25,204 bases of DNA, taken from the NCBI GenBank assembly GCA_004558035.1, contig SFEJ01000033.1, positions 1 through 25,204 of the forward strand, given 5' to 3'. Positions 1 through 8,754 of the stretch are shown in pieces. The stretch comes from Opitutia bacterium. GTDB lineage: Bacteria; Verrucomicrobiota; Verrucomicrobiae; Opitutales; UBA953. A program made the translations under genes and the position numbers. Each line of letters starts with the position of its first letter. Positions within the stretch are counted from its first letter, which is position 1. A model generated the notes under the pieces. The model searched no databases and was not told the origin of the DNA. It saw only the letters and a list, made by a program, of their open reading frames with translations.

Positions 1-3000
1 CCGCGCTCAGCGTCTCGGAGGCGGGATCGCCGAAGGCGTCGTAGGCGAGCGCGCGCGTTCCCGCGGCGTCGGTCACGGAGACGAGGCGCCCGAGGAAATC
101 GTAGGCGTAGGTCTCGTCCACGCTCGGGGGCGTCGTCTCGTCGCCGTCGTTGCTCGCGAGCGAGATCAGTTCTCCCGTGAGCGGCGCGTAGGCGCGGGTG
201 AGCTTGAGGCGCACGCCGGGCGCGACTTCGCGCGCGAGCGTCGTCGTCGAGAGGCGGTTCAGCGCGTCGTAGGCGTAGGCGGTCTCGCTCTCGTCGGGGA
301 AGCGCTTCGCGAGCGTCAGCCCGGTCGCGGCGTCGCGGAACCAGAGCGTCTCGTCGCCGTCGTCGCGGGAGCGCGGGTCGGTCTCGATCGTCTCCGAGGA
401 GACGCGGAAGAGCTTCTGGGAAATCTTCGCGTCCGCGTCGTCGTAACCGAAGACGACGGGCTGCGCGCCGGTGCCGAACTCGGCGACGACGTTCCCGCGC
501 AGGTCGTAGGCGAAGCGCCGCGTTTTCCCGAGCGCGTCGGTCACGCAGGAGGGTTTCCCGTGCGCGAGGTCGTAGTCGGTCGTCGTCACGCCGCCGGCGG
601 CGTCGGTCGTCTTCGTCGTCCACCCGAGCACGTTCTGCTCGACGACGGTCGCGTTCCCGCGTCCGTCCGTGGTCGTGAGGACGATTCCGGCGTTCGCTCC
701 GGCGTTGAACTGCCGCGCGAACGTGGTCTGCGTTCCCGCGTGGTCAAGCTGCGAAACGGCGAAGCCGTCGTTCGTCGTCGTTTGCGCGACGTTCGTCGCC
801 GTCGGGATCTGTGTTTTGGAAATGCGGATTCCGGGGTCGCCGAATTCCGTCCAGCGCGTCGTCGCGTTCCCGCGGGCGTCGGTCGAGATCGTTTTGCTTT
901 CGAGCGTCGCGCTTTCGGAAACGAGCGTCGCGACGGAGGAGACGTGCGGCGCGCCCGCGGCGTCGTAGGTCGTCGTCTCGACGAGGCGATAGACGCCGTC
1001 CTCCCGGTTTTCGTGCCGGGAGGCGGTCGCCGTGACGCGGGAGTTCGTCGGCGTCGGTTCGTCCGCGAGCGCGAGCGTGCGCTTCGTCTCTTCGCCGAAG
1101 GCGTCGTACTCGTAAAGCGTCGGCGCGAGCGTGTCCGTCGCCGAGCGCGTGAGCAGGCCGCGCGCGTCGTAGGCGCGGCGTTCGTAGATCATTTCTCCGA
1201 GCGTGTTGGGCGCTTCCGTGCGAATCGTCTCGCCGAAGCCGTTTCGGATTTCGCGGGAGAGCACGACGGGTCCGCTCGCCCCGGCGGGAAGCTCCGCGAG
1301 GCGGCGCGTCGTGCGCTCGCCGTCGGAAACGAAGTCGATTACGGTTTCGACGGCGCGGCGGGACGTTCCCGCCTCGAGCAGGACGGTGCCGTCGGCGTGC
1401 GTCCGGGCGACGCGCGTCGCGCCGCTCGGGAGCGTGACGGTCTCCGTCTCGACGCGGGCGGCGGAATCGGTCGCGTAGGCGCGCGTCGTGGTTCGGCCGA
1501 GTTCGTCCGTCTCGGAGACGAGGCGCCCGAGGATGTCGTAGGCGGAGGATTTTTCGCTGAAATCGACGCTGTTGAGCTTCAGCACCTCGCGCGTGACGCG
1601 CCCGGCGGCGTCGCGCGTGAAGATCCGCGCGCGTTCGGGCGTCGTCGCCGTGAGCGCGCGCGTCTTTTCCGTGAGCCGTTGCGCCGTGTCGTAAACGTAG
1701 TCGGTGCGCACGCCGTCCTCGTCGATTTCCCAGAGCACGCCGCAGCACATCATTTCGCGGGAGGAGACGCGGCCGTTCCCGCGCGTGCGCTTCGTCTCGC
1801 GGTTCTGCGCGTCGTATTCGAAATCGGCGGCGGCGGTCAGGCGCCACGTTCCCGCCTCGTCGAGCGCGTATTTTTCGGAGCGCGTCGTGTTGCCGTCGGA
1901 GGAGACGAAGCGCACCTCGCGCGTCGATTTTCCGTTCACGAGCCCGCCGGCGATCTTCGTCTCGGCGGTCACGGTGTAAAGGGCGCCGTGCTCGGACGTC
2001 GCGGCGTAGGCGTAGTGCGTCTGCACGCCGAGGCGGTTCTGCGTCATCTTCACGCGTCCGCGCGCGTGGACGTTCGCGCAGGAGCCGCGCCAGGTCTCCT
2101 CGACTTCGAGCCGCGGGTCGGCGGCGCCGAGCGCGCTCGTGCGCTTTTCGACGCGGCGGTATTCCGCCGCCTCGACGTAGGCGTAATCCGTGCGGGAAAG
2201 GACGACGGGACCGGCGAGCGTCGAAAGCGAAGTCTGCGTCCAGCTCAGGTCCGCGTCGTTGGAATCCGCCGAAACGTAATGGTAGAGCGTCGTGCGGTTG
2301 CGCGCTCCCGCGTGCGGCTCGTAGCGCGCGGCGAGCCGCCCGAAATTGTCGTAGCCGCTTTCGACGACGCTCCCGTCGGGACGCGTTTCCCGGATGAGAC
2401 GCCCGGAGGGATCGTAGAGAAAGCTCGTCGTCCGCGCGGAATCCGTGCCGTAGCCCTCCGTGCGCGACGCGAGCACGTCGCCGAGCGCGGGATGCGTCTC
2501 GTAGATTTCGGCGACGCGGCTCGCGGGAACGGACGCTCCCGCGAAGGCGACTTCGGTGACGAGCCGATACGTCGTCTCCGAAAGCGGCGTGCGCGTGCGG
2601 CGCGTGACGATCTCTTCGGCGCCCGAGCCGACGGAAGTGCACCACGCGCCGTTTTCGAACCACGCCGACCGCGGGAAGGGCGTCGCGCCCGCGCGGGAAT
2701 CAAGCTCCGTGACGGTGAGCTTCCCGCTTTCGGAAAGCGAGACGAAGAAGCGTTTGAACGGCGTTCCCGTCACGACGTAAAGCCCCGTCTCCGCGTCCTT
2801 TTCGCCGATCTGATTCGGCGCGTAGAGCGCGATCTCGTAGCCGGACCCGGAGACGTTCTCGACGTTCGCCAGCCCGTCCCAGTAATTGCGGACCTGCCTC
2901 AGCACGCCGTCCGCGTCGCGCACGACGTCGAGGAACTCCGCGAGCTCCGACGCCGTGAACACGTTGCCGCCGCGCGTCCTGTAGGCGACGATTTCGCCCG

Positions 3001-3964
3001 TCGTCGCGGAAAACACGACGGCGCTCTTGTCGGGAAAGATCTGCTCGATCGCGCTTTTGTCGGCGTTCCAGCGCAGCTCGGAAGTTTCGCCCGAGGAGGC
3101 GCCGATCGGGAAGAAGGTCGCGCCGTTCCCGTCGCAGAGCCACGAGGTGCGGCTGCCGCCGCGGAAGACCTTCAGCTGCGTGTTCGCCGCGACGCCCGAT
3201 TCGGGAAAGACGAGCCACGAATTGAGCGGATGAGAAAGCTCGAGCGCGGCGGGCGTCGCGAGCGCGGACGAAAACGCGTGAGCCGCGATTTCGAGCTCGC
3301 CGGAAGGAACGCCGCCGAGCCCGCGGAATTTGCCGAAATCCGTCCGCCAGCGCGCATAGCTCTCCGTCGCCTCCAGGCGCGTGTTCCGCCCCGCGGAGGA
3401 AGGCGAGACGGCTTCCGCTTCCGCCGCCGCGCGGGAACGCGTTCCCGGGGACGACGGCGAAGAAGGCTTGGGACCGCCGGCGTCGCCTTCGCCGCAGGTG
3501 CACGTCTGCGGCTGAAGCGGCTTCGGATTGTCTCCGGGAACGACCGTGCCCGGCTCGCCGACGCTGACGCCCCAGTCCAACACCGCGACGTTCCCCTCCG
3601 GCGGCTTGTAGTCGATGTTCGTGAAGAAAAGGGAGGCGTCGTAGGTGCCGGGGTTGAGCTCCCCGCTCGCCGTGCCGTGCCCCGGTCCGCCCCTGAACTG
3701 CGCCGAAACGGAGATTCCGCCCAGGGAAAAATCGGCGCTGTCGTCCGCCGTCACGTTCAGCGTCACGGGAATGCGATTGCCGTCCCAATTTTCGGGCTCG
3801 GCGATGTAATGCTTCCAGTTCCACGAGCAGCTGAAACCGTAACGCCCGTCGTAGCCGGTGATGTCGGGAGTACCTTCGACGACGGCCGTCCCGACCGCCG
3901 CGCGGGAACGCGCCGCCGGACGCGGAACGAAGCTGAACTCCAGGGACGCTGATTTGTTTTTCAT
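1..3964 (-). CDS. RHS/YD-repeat protein, N-terminal part (C-terminus beyond window)
   Basis: The minus-strand frame starting at ATG 3964-3962 stays open to position 2, giving 1321 codons with no stop seen. The first ~510 residues are not YD-like. They begin MKNKSASLEFSF with no hydrophobic signal peptide and include a Pro/Gly/Ser-rich linker around residues 130-170 with a CTCGEG segment. From about residue 512 onward YD repeats recur, for example FLYDPSGRLIRE, SGYDNFGRLA, AYDARGLLTR, YAYDALNRLS and TYAYDFLGRLVSVTD near the edge. This is the pattern of RHS/YD proteins, which form large secreted or surface beta-cocoon shells and often carry a variable C-terminal toxin or adhesin domain. That domain, if present, is outside the window, so toxin activity cannot be claimed. 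Upstream there is only a weak purine stretch (GAAAGAAAG) before the start. The overlapping plus-strand open frames are GC-driven shadows lacking any family resemblance. Confidence 0.9.
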   Translation of the reverse strand, partial: MKNKSASLEFSFVPRPAARSRAAVGTAVVEGTPDITGYDGRYGFSCSWNWKHYIAEPENWDGNRIPVTLNVTADDSADFSLGGISVSAQFRGGPGHGTASGELNPGTYDASLFFTNIDYKPPEGNVAVLDWGVSVGEPGTVVPGDNPKPLQPQTCTCGEGDAGGPKPSSPSSPGTRSRAAAEAEAVSPSSAGRNTRLEATESYARWRTDFGKFRGLGGVPSGELEIAAHAFSSALATPAALELSHPLNSWLVFPESGVAANTQLKVFRGGSRTSWLCDGNGATFFPIGASSGETSELRWNADKSAIEQIFPDKSAVVFSATTGEIVAYRTRGGNVFTASELAEFLDVVRDADGVLRQVRNYWDGLANVENVSGSGYEIALYAPNQIGEKDAETGLYVVTGTPFKRFFVSLSESGKLTVTELDSRAGATPFPRSAWFENGAWCTSVGSGAEEIVTRRTRTPLSETTYRLVTEVAFAGASVPASRVAEIYETHPALGDVLASRTEGYGTDSARTTSFLYDPSGRLIRETRPDGSVVESGYDNFGRLAARYEPHAGARNRTTLYHYVSADSNDADLSWTQTSLSTLAGPVVLSRTDYAYVEAAEYRRVEKRTSALGAADPRLEVEETWRGSCANVHARGRVKMTQNRLGVQTHYAYAATSEHGALYTVTAETKIAGGLVNGKSTREVRFVSSDGNTTRSEKYALDEAGTWRLTAAADFEYDAQNRETKRTRGNGRVSSREMMCCGVLWEIDEDGVRTDYVYDTAQRLTEKTRALTATTPERARIFTRDAAGRVTREVLKLNSVDFSEKSSAYDILGRLVSETDELGRTTTRAYATDSAARVETETVTLPSGATRVARTHADGTVLLEAGTSRRAVETVIDFVSDGERTTRRLAELPAGASGPVVLSREIRNGFGETIRTEAPNTLGEMIYERRAYDARGLLTRSATDTLAPTLYEYDAFGEETKRTLALADEPTPTNSRVTATASRHENREDGVYRLVETTTYDAAGAPHVSSVATLVSESATLESKTISTDARGNATTRWTEFGDPGIRISKTQIPTATNVAQTTTNDGFAVSQLDHAGTQTTFARQFNAGANAGIVLTTTDGRGNATVVEQNVLGWTTKTTDAAGGVTTTDYDLAHGKPSCVTDALGKTRRFAYDLRGNVVAEFGTGAQPVVFGYDDADAKISQKLFRVSSETIETDPRSRDDGDETLWFRDAATGLTLAKRFPDESETAYAYDALNRLSTTTLAREVAPGVRLKLTRAYAPLTGELISLASNDGDETTPPSVDETYAYDFLGRLVSVTDAAGTRALAYDAFGDPASETLSA

Positions 3965-4036
3965 TGATTCAAGTCTTTCTTTCGGGGGTGAAGGATTTTC
4001 GAGCGGCGCGGAAACCGTTCCCGCCCCCGCTCTTGA

Positions 4037-4064
4037 TTTATAGGCAAACCCCTCCCGAAGCAAA
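4037..4064 (-). promoter_or_regulatory. Candidate promoter of the RHS gene
   Basis: Read on the minus strand there is TTTGCT (4064-4059), a 16-base spacer and TATAAA (4042-4037). This would place the transcript start roughly 65 bases upstream of the RHS start codon at 3964. The TATAAA box is the best -10 match in this intergenic region. A CTTGC box like those found before other genes here lies slightly further upstream (4071-4067) but at a spacing that is too long. Called from sequence only. Confidence 0.4.
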
Positions 4065-4076
4065 ATGCAAGCGATC

Positions 4077-4100
4077 AAACATTAAAAAAATGTAATGTTT
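4077..4100. repeat. AT-rich inverted repeat, possible operator
   Basis: AAACATTA (4077-4084) and TAATGTTT (4093-4100) are perfect inverted arms around an 8-base loop. The repeat lies just upstream of the RHS promoter candidate, in an otherwise GC-rich region. It could be an operator for a dimeric regulator or simply a small hairpin. There is no strong T-run that would make it a clear terminator. Confidence 0.35.
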
Positions 4101-4392
4101 CTTTTCTTGACGAAAAAGAAAAAAGCCCTCTCGGAGCAAATCGTCTCGTCTCCGCGGGAACGTTTCGGCGCGGCGGGGCGGGGCGCGTCCGCCCTCGACA
4201 TTTTCGGGCGCGTCCTTTACGCTCGCGCTCCCGATTTTTATGTTCCGACCGAAATCAGCATTGCCGCTTTTCCGCGCCGCGGGCGTCGCCTTCTCTCCCG
4301 CGGAGTCGATTTCCGCCGCCGCGGGCGTCCGCTGCGGGTTTTCGTCCGCGCGTCCGACGAGCGGCGGCGAACCGTTTTCGGCGCGCGCGCGA

Positions 4393-4400
4393 AGAAAGGA
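4393..4400 (+). promoter_or_regulatory. Shine-Dalgarno site of slyX
   Basis: AGAAAGGA lies 9 bases before the ATG at 4410 and fixes the start of slyX. It is noteworthy because it is the only clear purine-rich ribosome binding site before a gene in this window. Confidence 0.6.
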
Positions 4401-4409
4401 CTGTCGGCG

Positions 4410-4631
4410 ATGAGCGGGAACGCGGAAACGGAAGCGCGGCTTCGGGAGCTCGAAGTCAAAATCACGTTTTTGGAGGACTACGTCTCCAAGCAGAACGAGG
4501 TGATCGTCGAGCAGGGCAGGGCGATCGACCGCCTGACGCAGGCGCTGCGCCGGCTCGCCGAAAAGGCGGAGAGCTTCGGCTTCGGCGACGCCGATTCCGC
4601 GCCCGCGAACGAGAAGCCGCCGCACTGGTGA
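4410..4631 (+). CDS. slyX: SlyX family protein
   Basis: This 73-residue protein has the length and architecture of the SlyX family. The N-terminal heptad-rich helix contains ELEVKITFLEDYVSKQNEVI and is followed by RAIDRLTQALRRLAEKAES. It ends in the family tail ANEKPPHW, matching the usual NEKPPHY-like ending. SlyX proteins are small coiled-coil proteins of unknown biochemical function; the name comes from neighbourhood with the slyD locus in Enterobacteria. The start at 4410 is chosen for the AGAAAGGA site and because the conserved region begins right after it. A longer in-frame start at 4095 adds an unrelated Arg-rich segment. dnaE follows 73 bases downstream on the same strand, so the two may be co-transcribed. 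Confidence 0.85.
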   Translation: MSGNAETEARLRELEVKITFLEDYVSKQNEVIVEQGRAIDRLTQALRRLAEKAESFGFGDADSAPANEKPPHW

Positions 4632-4636
4632 ACCCT

Positions 4637-4672
4637 GCGGGAACGCCTCGCCGCGGCGCCGCGCGTTCCCGC
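4637..4672. repeat. Inverted pair of the GCGGGAACGC motif between slyX and dnaE
   Basis: GCGGGAACGC (4637-4646) and GCGTTCCCGC (4663-4672) are perfect 10-base inverted arms with a 16-base GC-rich loop. The pair occupies most of the slyX-dnaE gap. No T-tract follows directly (the nearest is a TTTTCCTCTTT stretch around 4683-4695), so termination here is uncertain. The order of the arms is opposite to that in the three clear terminators. Confidence 0.6.
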
Positions 4673-4704
4673 GTCCACGAAGAATTTTCCTCTTTCCCCA
4701 CGCC

Positions 4705-7700
4705 ATGAGCTCAGATCTGAATTTCGACCTTTCCGCGCAGGCCGCGCCCTACGAGAAACCCGCCGAGAGGGCGCCCGAGGCGCTCCGCGAGGACGCTCCC
4801 GCGGCGAGCTCGGGCGGCGAGGCGCCGGACTTCGTGCATCTGCACGTGCATTCGCAGTATTCGATGCTCGACGGCGCGACGCGCATCGCGAGCGTCTCCG
4901 ACAAGAAGACGAAGAAGCTCCTCGCGAAGGGGCTCGTGCAGAAGGCGAAGGAGCTGGGCATGCGCGCGGTCGCGCTCACGGACCACGGGAACATGTTCGG
5001 CGCGAAGCTTTTCTACGACACCTGCCGCGCGGAAAAGATCAAGCCGATCATCGGCTGCGAGGTGTACGTCGCGCGGCGCACGCGCTTCGACAAGGGGAAG
5101 AATCTTCCCGCGGGCGCGGACGAAAAGCTCGACCGTTCCGGCGACCACCTGATTCTGCTCGCGAAGAATCTGACGGGCTACCGCAACCTCGTGAAGCTCG
5201 TCTCCTTCGGCTGGACGGAGGGCTTCCACTACCGCCCGCGCGTGGACAAGGAGCTGCTCGAGCGCTACCACGAAGGGCTGATCTGCTCGAGCGCGTGCAT
5301 CGCGGGCGAGATCCCGCGCGCGATTCTCGCCAAGGACGCGGCGAAGGCGGAAGCGGCGGCGCGGTGGTACAAGAAGGTCTTCGGCGACGATTTTTATCTG
5401 GAGATCCAGCGCCACCCGAACTCCGGCGAGCACAGCACGGAGGAGACGCGCGAAGTCTATCTGCGCGAGGTGCGCGCGGCGGAGGCGATTTTCGAGCTCG
5501 CGAAGAAGATCGGCGTCAAGGTCGTCGCGACGAACGACGTGCACTTTCTCGACGAGACGGACGCGGACGCGCACGAGATTCTGCTCTGCCTGAGCACGGG
5601 GAAGAAGCTTTCCGACGAAAACCGCATGCGCTACACGCGCCAGGAATGGTTCAAGAGCAAGGAGGAGATGTTCGCGCTTTTCCGCGACTGCCCGGAGACG
5701 CTGAGCGCGACGACGGAGATCGCCGACAAGGTCGAGGAATACAAGCTGGATTCGCCGCCGATCATGCCGTTCTTCCCGATTCCGGAGAGCTTCGGTACGG
5801 AGGCGGAATATGCGAAGCGCTTCGACGAGGCGGCGCTCGTCGCCCTCTGGGGCGCGGACCGCTACGAAAAGCTCGGCGGCTACGAAAAGGTGCTGCGCAT
5901 CAAGCTCGAGAGCGACTATCTCGAACACCTCACGCTCGAAGGCGCGGCGCGGCGCTGGCCCGACGGCGTTCCCGCGGAGGTGCGCGAGCGCATCGACTTC
6001 GAGCTGAACACGATCCGCACGATGGGCTTCCCGGGCTACTTTCTGATCGTGCAGGACTTCATCGCGGCGGCGCGCGGGCTCGGCGTCATCGTCGGCCCCG
6101 GGCGCGGGAGCGCGGCGGGCTGCGTCGTCGCCTACTGTCTCGGCATCACCGGCATCGACCCGACGAAGTACGACCTGCTGTTCGAGCGCTTTCTGAATCC
6201 GGACCGCATCTCCATGCCCGACATCGACATCGACTTCGACGACGCCGGGCGGCAGCGCGTGCTCGAATGGGTCACGCGCAAGTACGGGCAGGACCACGTC
6301 TCGCACATCGTCACGTTCGGCGTGATGGCGCCGAAGAGCGCGATCAAGGACGTGGCGCGCGTGCTCGAGCTGCCGCTCCCGGAGGCGAACGCGCTCGCGA
6401 AGCTCGTTCCCGCGACGCCGAAGATCACGATGTACAAGGCGATGGAGGAGGTGCCCGAGCTGAAGGAAAAGCTCGACGCGCCGGAGCCGCTCGTCGCGCG
6501 CACGATGCGCCTCGCGAACGTGCTCGACGGCACCGTGCGGCAGAACGGCGTCCACGCGTGCGGCATTCTCATCAGCCGCGATCCGCTCACGGAGACGATT
6601 CCCGTCATGCCGACGGACGGCGAGAGCCTGCTCACGACGCAGTACGACGGGCACTTCGTCGAGCCGATCGGGCTCATCAAGATGGACTTTCTCGGCCTGC
6701 GCACGCTGACGATCATCAAGGCGGCGCTCGCGAACATCCGCGAATCCACGGGGAAGGAGATCGACATCGACAGGATCCCGATGGACGACCGCGAGACCTT
6801 CGAGCTCTTTTCCGCGGGCAGGACGACGGCGCTCTTCCAGTTCGAGTCCGGCGGCATGAAGAAGCACCTCATGGCGCTGCGGCCGAACCGCTTCGAGGAC
6901 CTCGTCGCGATGAACGCGCTCTACCGCCCGGGGCCGATGGCGTACATTCCGCAGTTCATCCGGCGCAAGCACGGCGAGGAGCCGATCGTGTACGACCATC
7001 CGCTGATGGAAACGTATCTGAAGGACACTTACGGCATCACCGTCTATCAGGAGCAGGTCATGCTCCAGTCGCGCGCGCTCGGGCAGTTCACGCGCGGCGA
7101 GTCCGACACGCTCCGCAAGGCGATGGGCAAGAAGCAGGCGGAAATGATGGCGAAGCTGAAGGAGAAGTTCATCTCCGGCTGTCTCTCGAACCCGAAGTTC
7201 ATGGAGGCGGACGTCTGCGGGAACGACCCGAAGAAGGCGACCGCGCTCTGCGAAAAGATCTGGGGCGACTGGGAGGCGTTCGCGCAGTACGCGTTCAACA
7301 AATCGCACTCCGTCTGCTACGCCTACGTCGCGTACCAGACCGGCTGGCTGAAGGCGCACTATCCGGTGGAGTTCATGGCGTCCGTTCTCGACTCCGAAAC
7401 CGGCAACCCGGAGAAGATGCTCTTCTTCATCGGCGAATGCGAAAGCATGGGCATCCGCGTGCTCGGGCCCGACGTCAATTCCTCGCTGCTCGGCTTCGCG
7501 CCGGACGCCGCGAACAACGCGATCCGCTTCGGCTTCGGCGGCCTCAAGGGGCTCGGCGAAAAGGTCGCCGAGGAAATCATCCGCGAGCGCAGGGCGAACG
7601 GAAAATACAAGAGCTTCCTCGACTTCATGCAGCGCATGGCGCGCGTCCGCGTCGTGAGCGTGGACGACGCCGGCGTGCGGCGGGAACAGAAGATCCAGTT

Positions 7701-8718
7701 CGGCCGCGGGCTGCAGGCGCTCATCGTCACGGGCGCGTTCGACGGCTGCGAAATCTTCGAGGACCGCCGCCATCTGCTCGATTCCGCCGACGCCGTGCGC
7801 AATTCCTTCGCCCGGGAAGAGGAGGACGCGAGCCAGCTCGGCCTCTTCGACATGCTCGGCGGGGACGTCAGCGCGAATCTCAACAGCGATCTCATTTCGC
7901 GCGCGGGAACGCCGATGTCCGAGGCGGAAAAGCTCCGCTGGGAGCGCGAGCTGCTCGGCTTCTACCTTTCCGGGCATCCGCTCGACGCGTTCGTGAAGCT
8001 CGACCGCGCGCTGACGACGTTCTCGGGCGCGTTCGAGGAATGCCGCCTTTCCCGCTACGAAAAGCACAACGTCCGCCTCTGCGGCATGTGTTCCGAAGTG
8101 AAGGTGAAGACCTCCAAGGACGGCCGCAAGTACATGACGCTCTTCCTCGAGACGCATACGGATTCCTACGACATTTTCTGCTTCAGCGACGTCGTCAACC
8201 TCAAGTTCGTCACGCCGGGAATGCAGCTGCCCGACGGCCGCGTCGTCAAGAGCGGCGCGATGCTCGAGGACGGCACGATTCTGGAGGACGGCGCCGTGCT
8301 CGCGATCGACGGCGAGCTGCGCTTCGCGAAGCGCAAGAAGGACGCCGCCGAGGTCGCCGAATGGCGCTTCACCGCCACGCGCATTTCGTCGCTGAAGCGC
8401 CAGGTGCCCGTGCTGCTGAAGAAGATCGTCTTCATCCTCGACGGCGCCTCGCCGGAGCCCGTCCGCGACTTTCTCGCGGAAAAGCTGCTGCCGCACATCG
8501 CGAACAATCCCGGCGGCACGGAAATCGCGCTCGCGCTCGCCGTGGACGGAGACCGCGAGACGCTAGCGCAGGCGGAGCTCGGCGAGGGCATGACGGCGTT
8601 TTTCCCGGCGGAGGCGTTCCGGAAGCTCGCGGAAGATCCCGCCGTCCTCGGCTACGAGATCGTTCCCGTCGCGCCCTACAGGCGGCCGTCGCGCTTTCCC
8701 GCGCGCGAGCGGGCGTGA
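4705..8718 (+). CDS. dnaE: DNA polymerase III subunit alpha
   Basis: This is the replicative polymerase catalytic subunit, 1337 residues, slightly longer than the usual ~1160 because of an N-terminal extension of about 40 residues. The PHP domain starts at HLHVHSQYS (residues 45-53) and continues with LTDHGNMFGA. The polymerase core has GPGRGSAAG at about 464-472 and the catalytic PDIDIDFDD at 505-513. FAQYAFNKSHS lies near 859-869. A C-terminal OB-fold region, including VRLCGMCSEVKVK, lies before a final domain. All hallmark residues are visible, so the enzyme should be active. The start at 4705 has no Shine-Dalgarno sequence but is the first in-frame ATG after the gap. alr follows 36 bases after the stop. 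The gene carries few copies of the GGGAACG motif compared with its neighbours. Confidence 0.97.
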   Translation: MSSDLNFDLSAQAAPYEKPAERAPEALREDAPAASSGGEAPDFVHLHVHSQYSMLDGATRIASVSDKKTKKLLAKGLVQKAKELGMRAVALTDHGNMFGAKLFYDTCRAEKIKPIIGCEVYVARRTRFDKGKNLPAGADEKLDRSGDHLILLAKNLTGYRNLVKLVSFGWTEGFHYRPRVDKELLERYHEGLICSSACIAGEIPRAILAKDAAKAEAAARWYKKVFGDDFYLEIQRHPNSGEHSTEETREVYLREVRAAEAIFELAKKIGVKVVATNDVHFLDETDADAHEILLCLSTGKKLSDENRMRYTRQEWFKSKEEMFALFRDCPETLSATTEIADKVEEYKLDSPPIMPFFPIPESFGTEAEYAKRFDEAALVALWGADRYEKLGGYEKVLRIKLESDYLEHLTLEGAARRWPDGVPAEVRERIDFELNTIRTMGFPGYFLIVQDFIAAARGLGVIVGPGRGSAAGCVVAYCLGITGIDPTKYDLLFERFLNPDRISMPDIDIDFDDAGRQRVLEWVTRKYGQDHVSHIVTFGVMAPKSAIKDVARVLELPLPEANALAKLVPATPKITMYKAMEEVPELKEKLDAPEPLVARTMRLANVLDGTVRQNGVHACGILISRDPLTETIPVMPTDGESLLTTQYDGHFVEPIGLIKMDFLGLRTLTIIKAALANIRESTGKEIDIDRIPMDDRETFELFSAGRTTALFQFESGGMKKHLMALRPNRFEDLVAMNALYRPGPMAYIPQFIRRKHGEEPIVYDHPLMETYLKDTYGITVYQEQVMLQSRALGQFTRGESDTLRKAMGKKQAEMMAKLKEKFISGCLSNPKFMEADVCGNDPKKATALCEKIWGDWEAFAQYAFNKSHSVCYAYVAYQTGWLKAHYPVEFMASVLDSETGNPEKMLFFIGECESMGIRVLGPDVNSSLLGFAPDAANNAIRFGFGGLKGLGEKVAEEIIRERRANGKYKSFLDFMQRMARVRVVSVDDAGVRREQKIQFGRGLQALIVTGAFDGCEIFEDRRHLLDSADAVRNSFAREEEDASQLGLFDMLGGDVSANLNSDLISRAGTPMSEAEKLRWERELLGFYLSGHPLDAFVKLDRALTTFSGAFEECRLSRYEKHNVRLCGMCSEVKVKTSKDGRKYMTLFLETHTDSYDIFCFSDVVNLKFVTPGMQLPDGRVVKSGAMLEDGTILEDGAVLAIDGELRFAKRKKDAAEVAEWRFTATRISSLKRQVPVLLKKIVFILDGASPEPVRDFLAEKLLPHIANNPGGTEIALALAVDGDRETLAQAELGEGMTAFFPAEAFRKLAEDPAVLGYEIVPVAPYRRPSRFPARERA

Positions 8719-8754
8719 TCTTTCGAAAAAATCCTGAACAACCGCGAAATCGTC

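Larger units (their letters stand above)
3965..4409. other. Intergenic region between divergent RHS gene and slyX
   Basis: This 445-bp stretch separates the RHS gene (minus) from slyX (plus). It contains the candidate RHS promoter, a small AT-rich inverted repeat at 4077-4100, and two copies of the dispersed GGGAACG motif (around 4015 and 4156). An open plus-strand frame from 4095 runs into slyX, but its N-terminal 105 residues are low-complexity and Arg-rich. That stretch does not resemble any SlyX extension, so I treat it as non-coding. A weak plus-strand promoter candidate is TCGACA (4195-4200), 17 bases, TACGCT (4218-4223). Confidence 0.5.

Noticed and set aside
560..3952. Plus-strand 1130-codon open frame opposite the RHS gene
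   Set aside because: It is Arg/Gly/Ala-rich with no family resemblance, and it is antisense to a clear YD-repeat frame. GC-rich DNA produces such shadows.
4095..4409. N-terminal extension of slyX
   Set aside because: The first 105 codons are Arg-rich and unlike any SlyX. A good ribosome binding site and the family start are at 4410.
4711..8496. Minus-strand 1261-codon open frame opposite dnaE, and a plus-strand frame 5295-9236
   Set aside because: Both overlap the unambiguous dnaE frame and encode low-complexity Arg/Glu/Ala-rich sequence. They are an effect of codon usage in GC-rich DNA.
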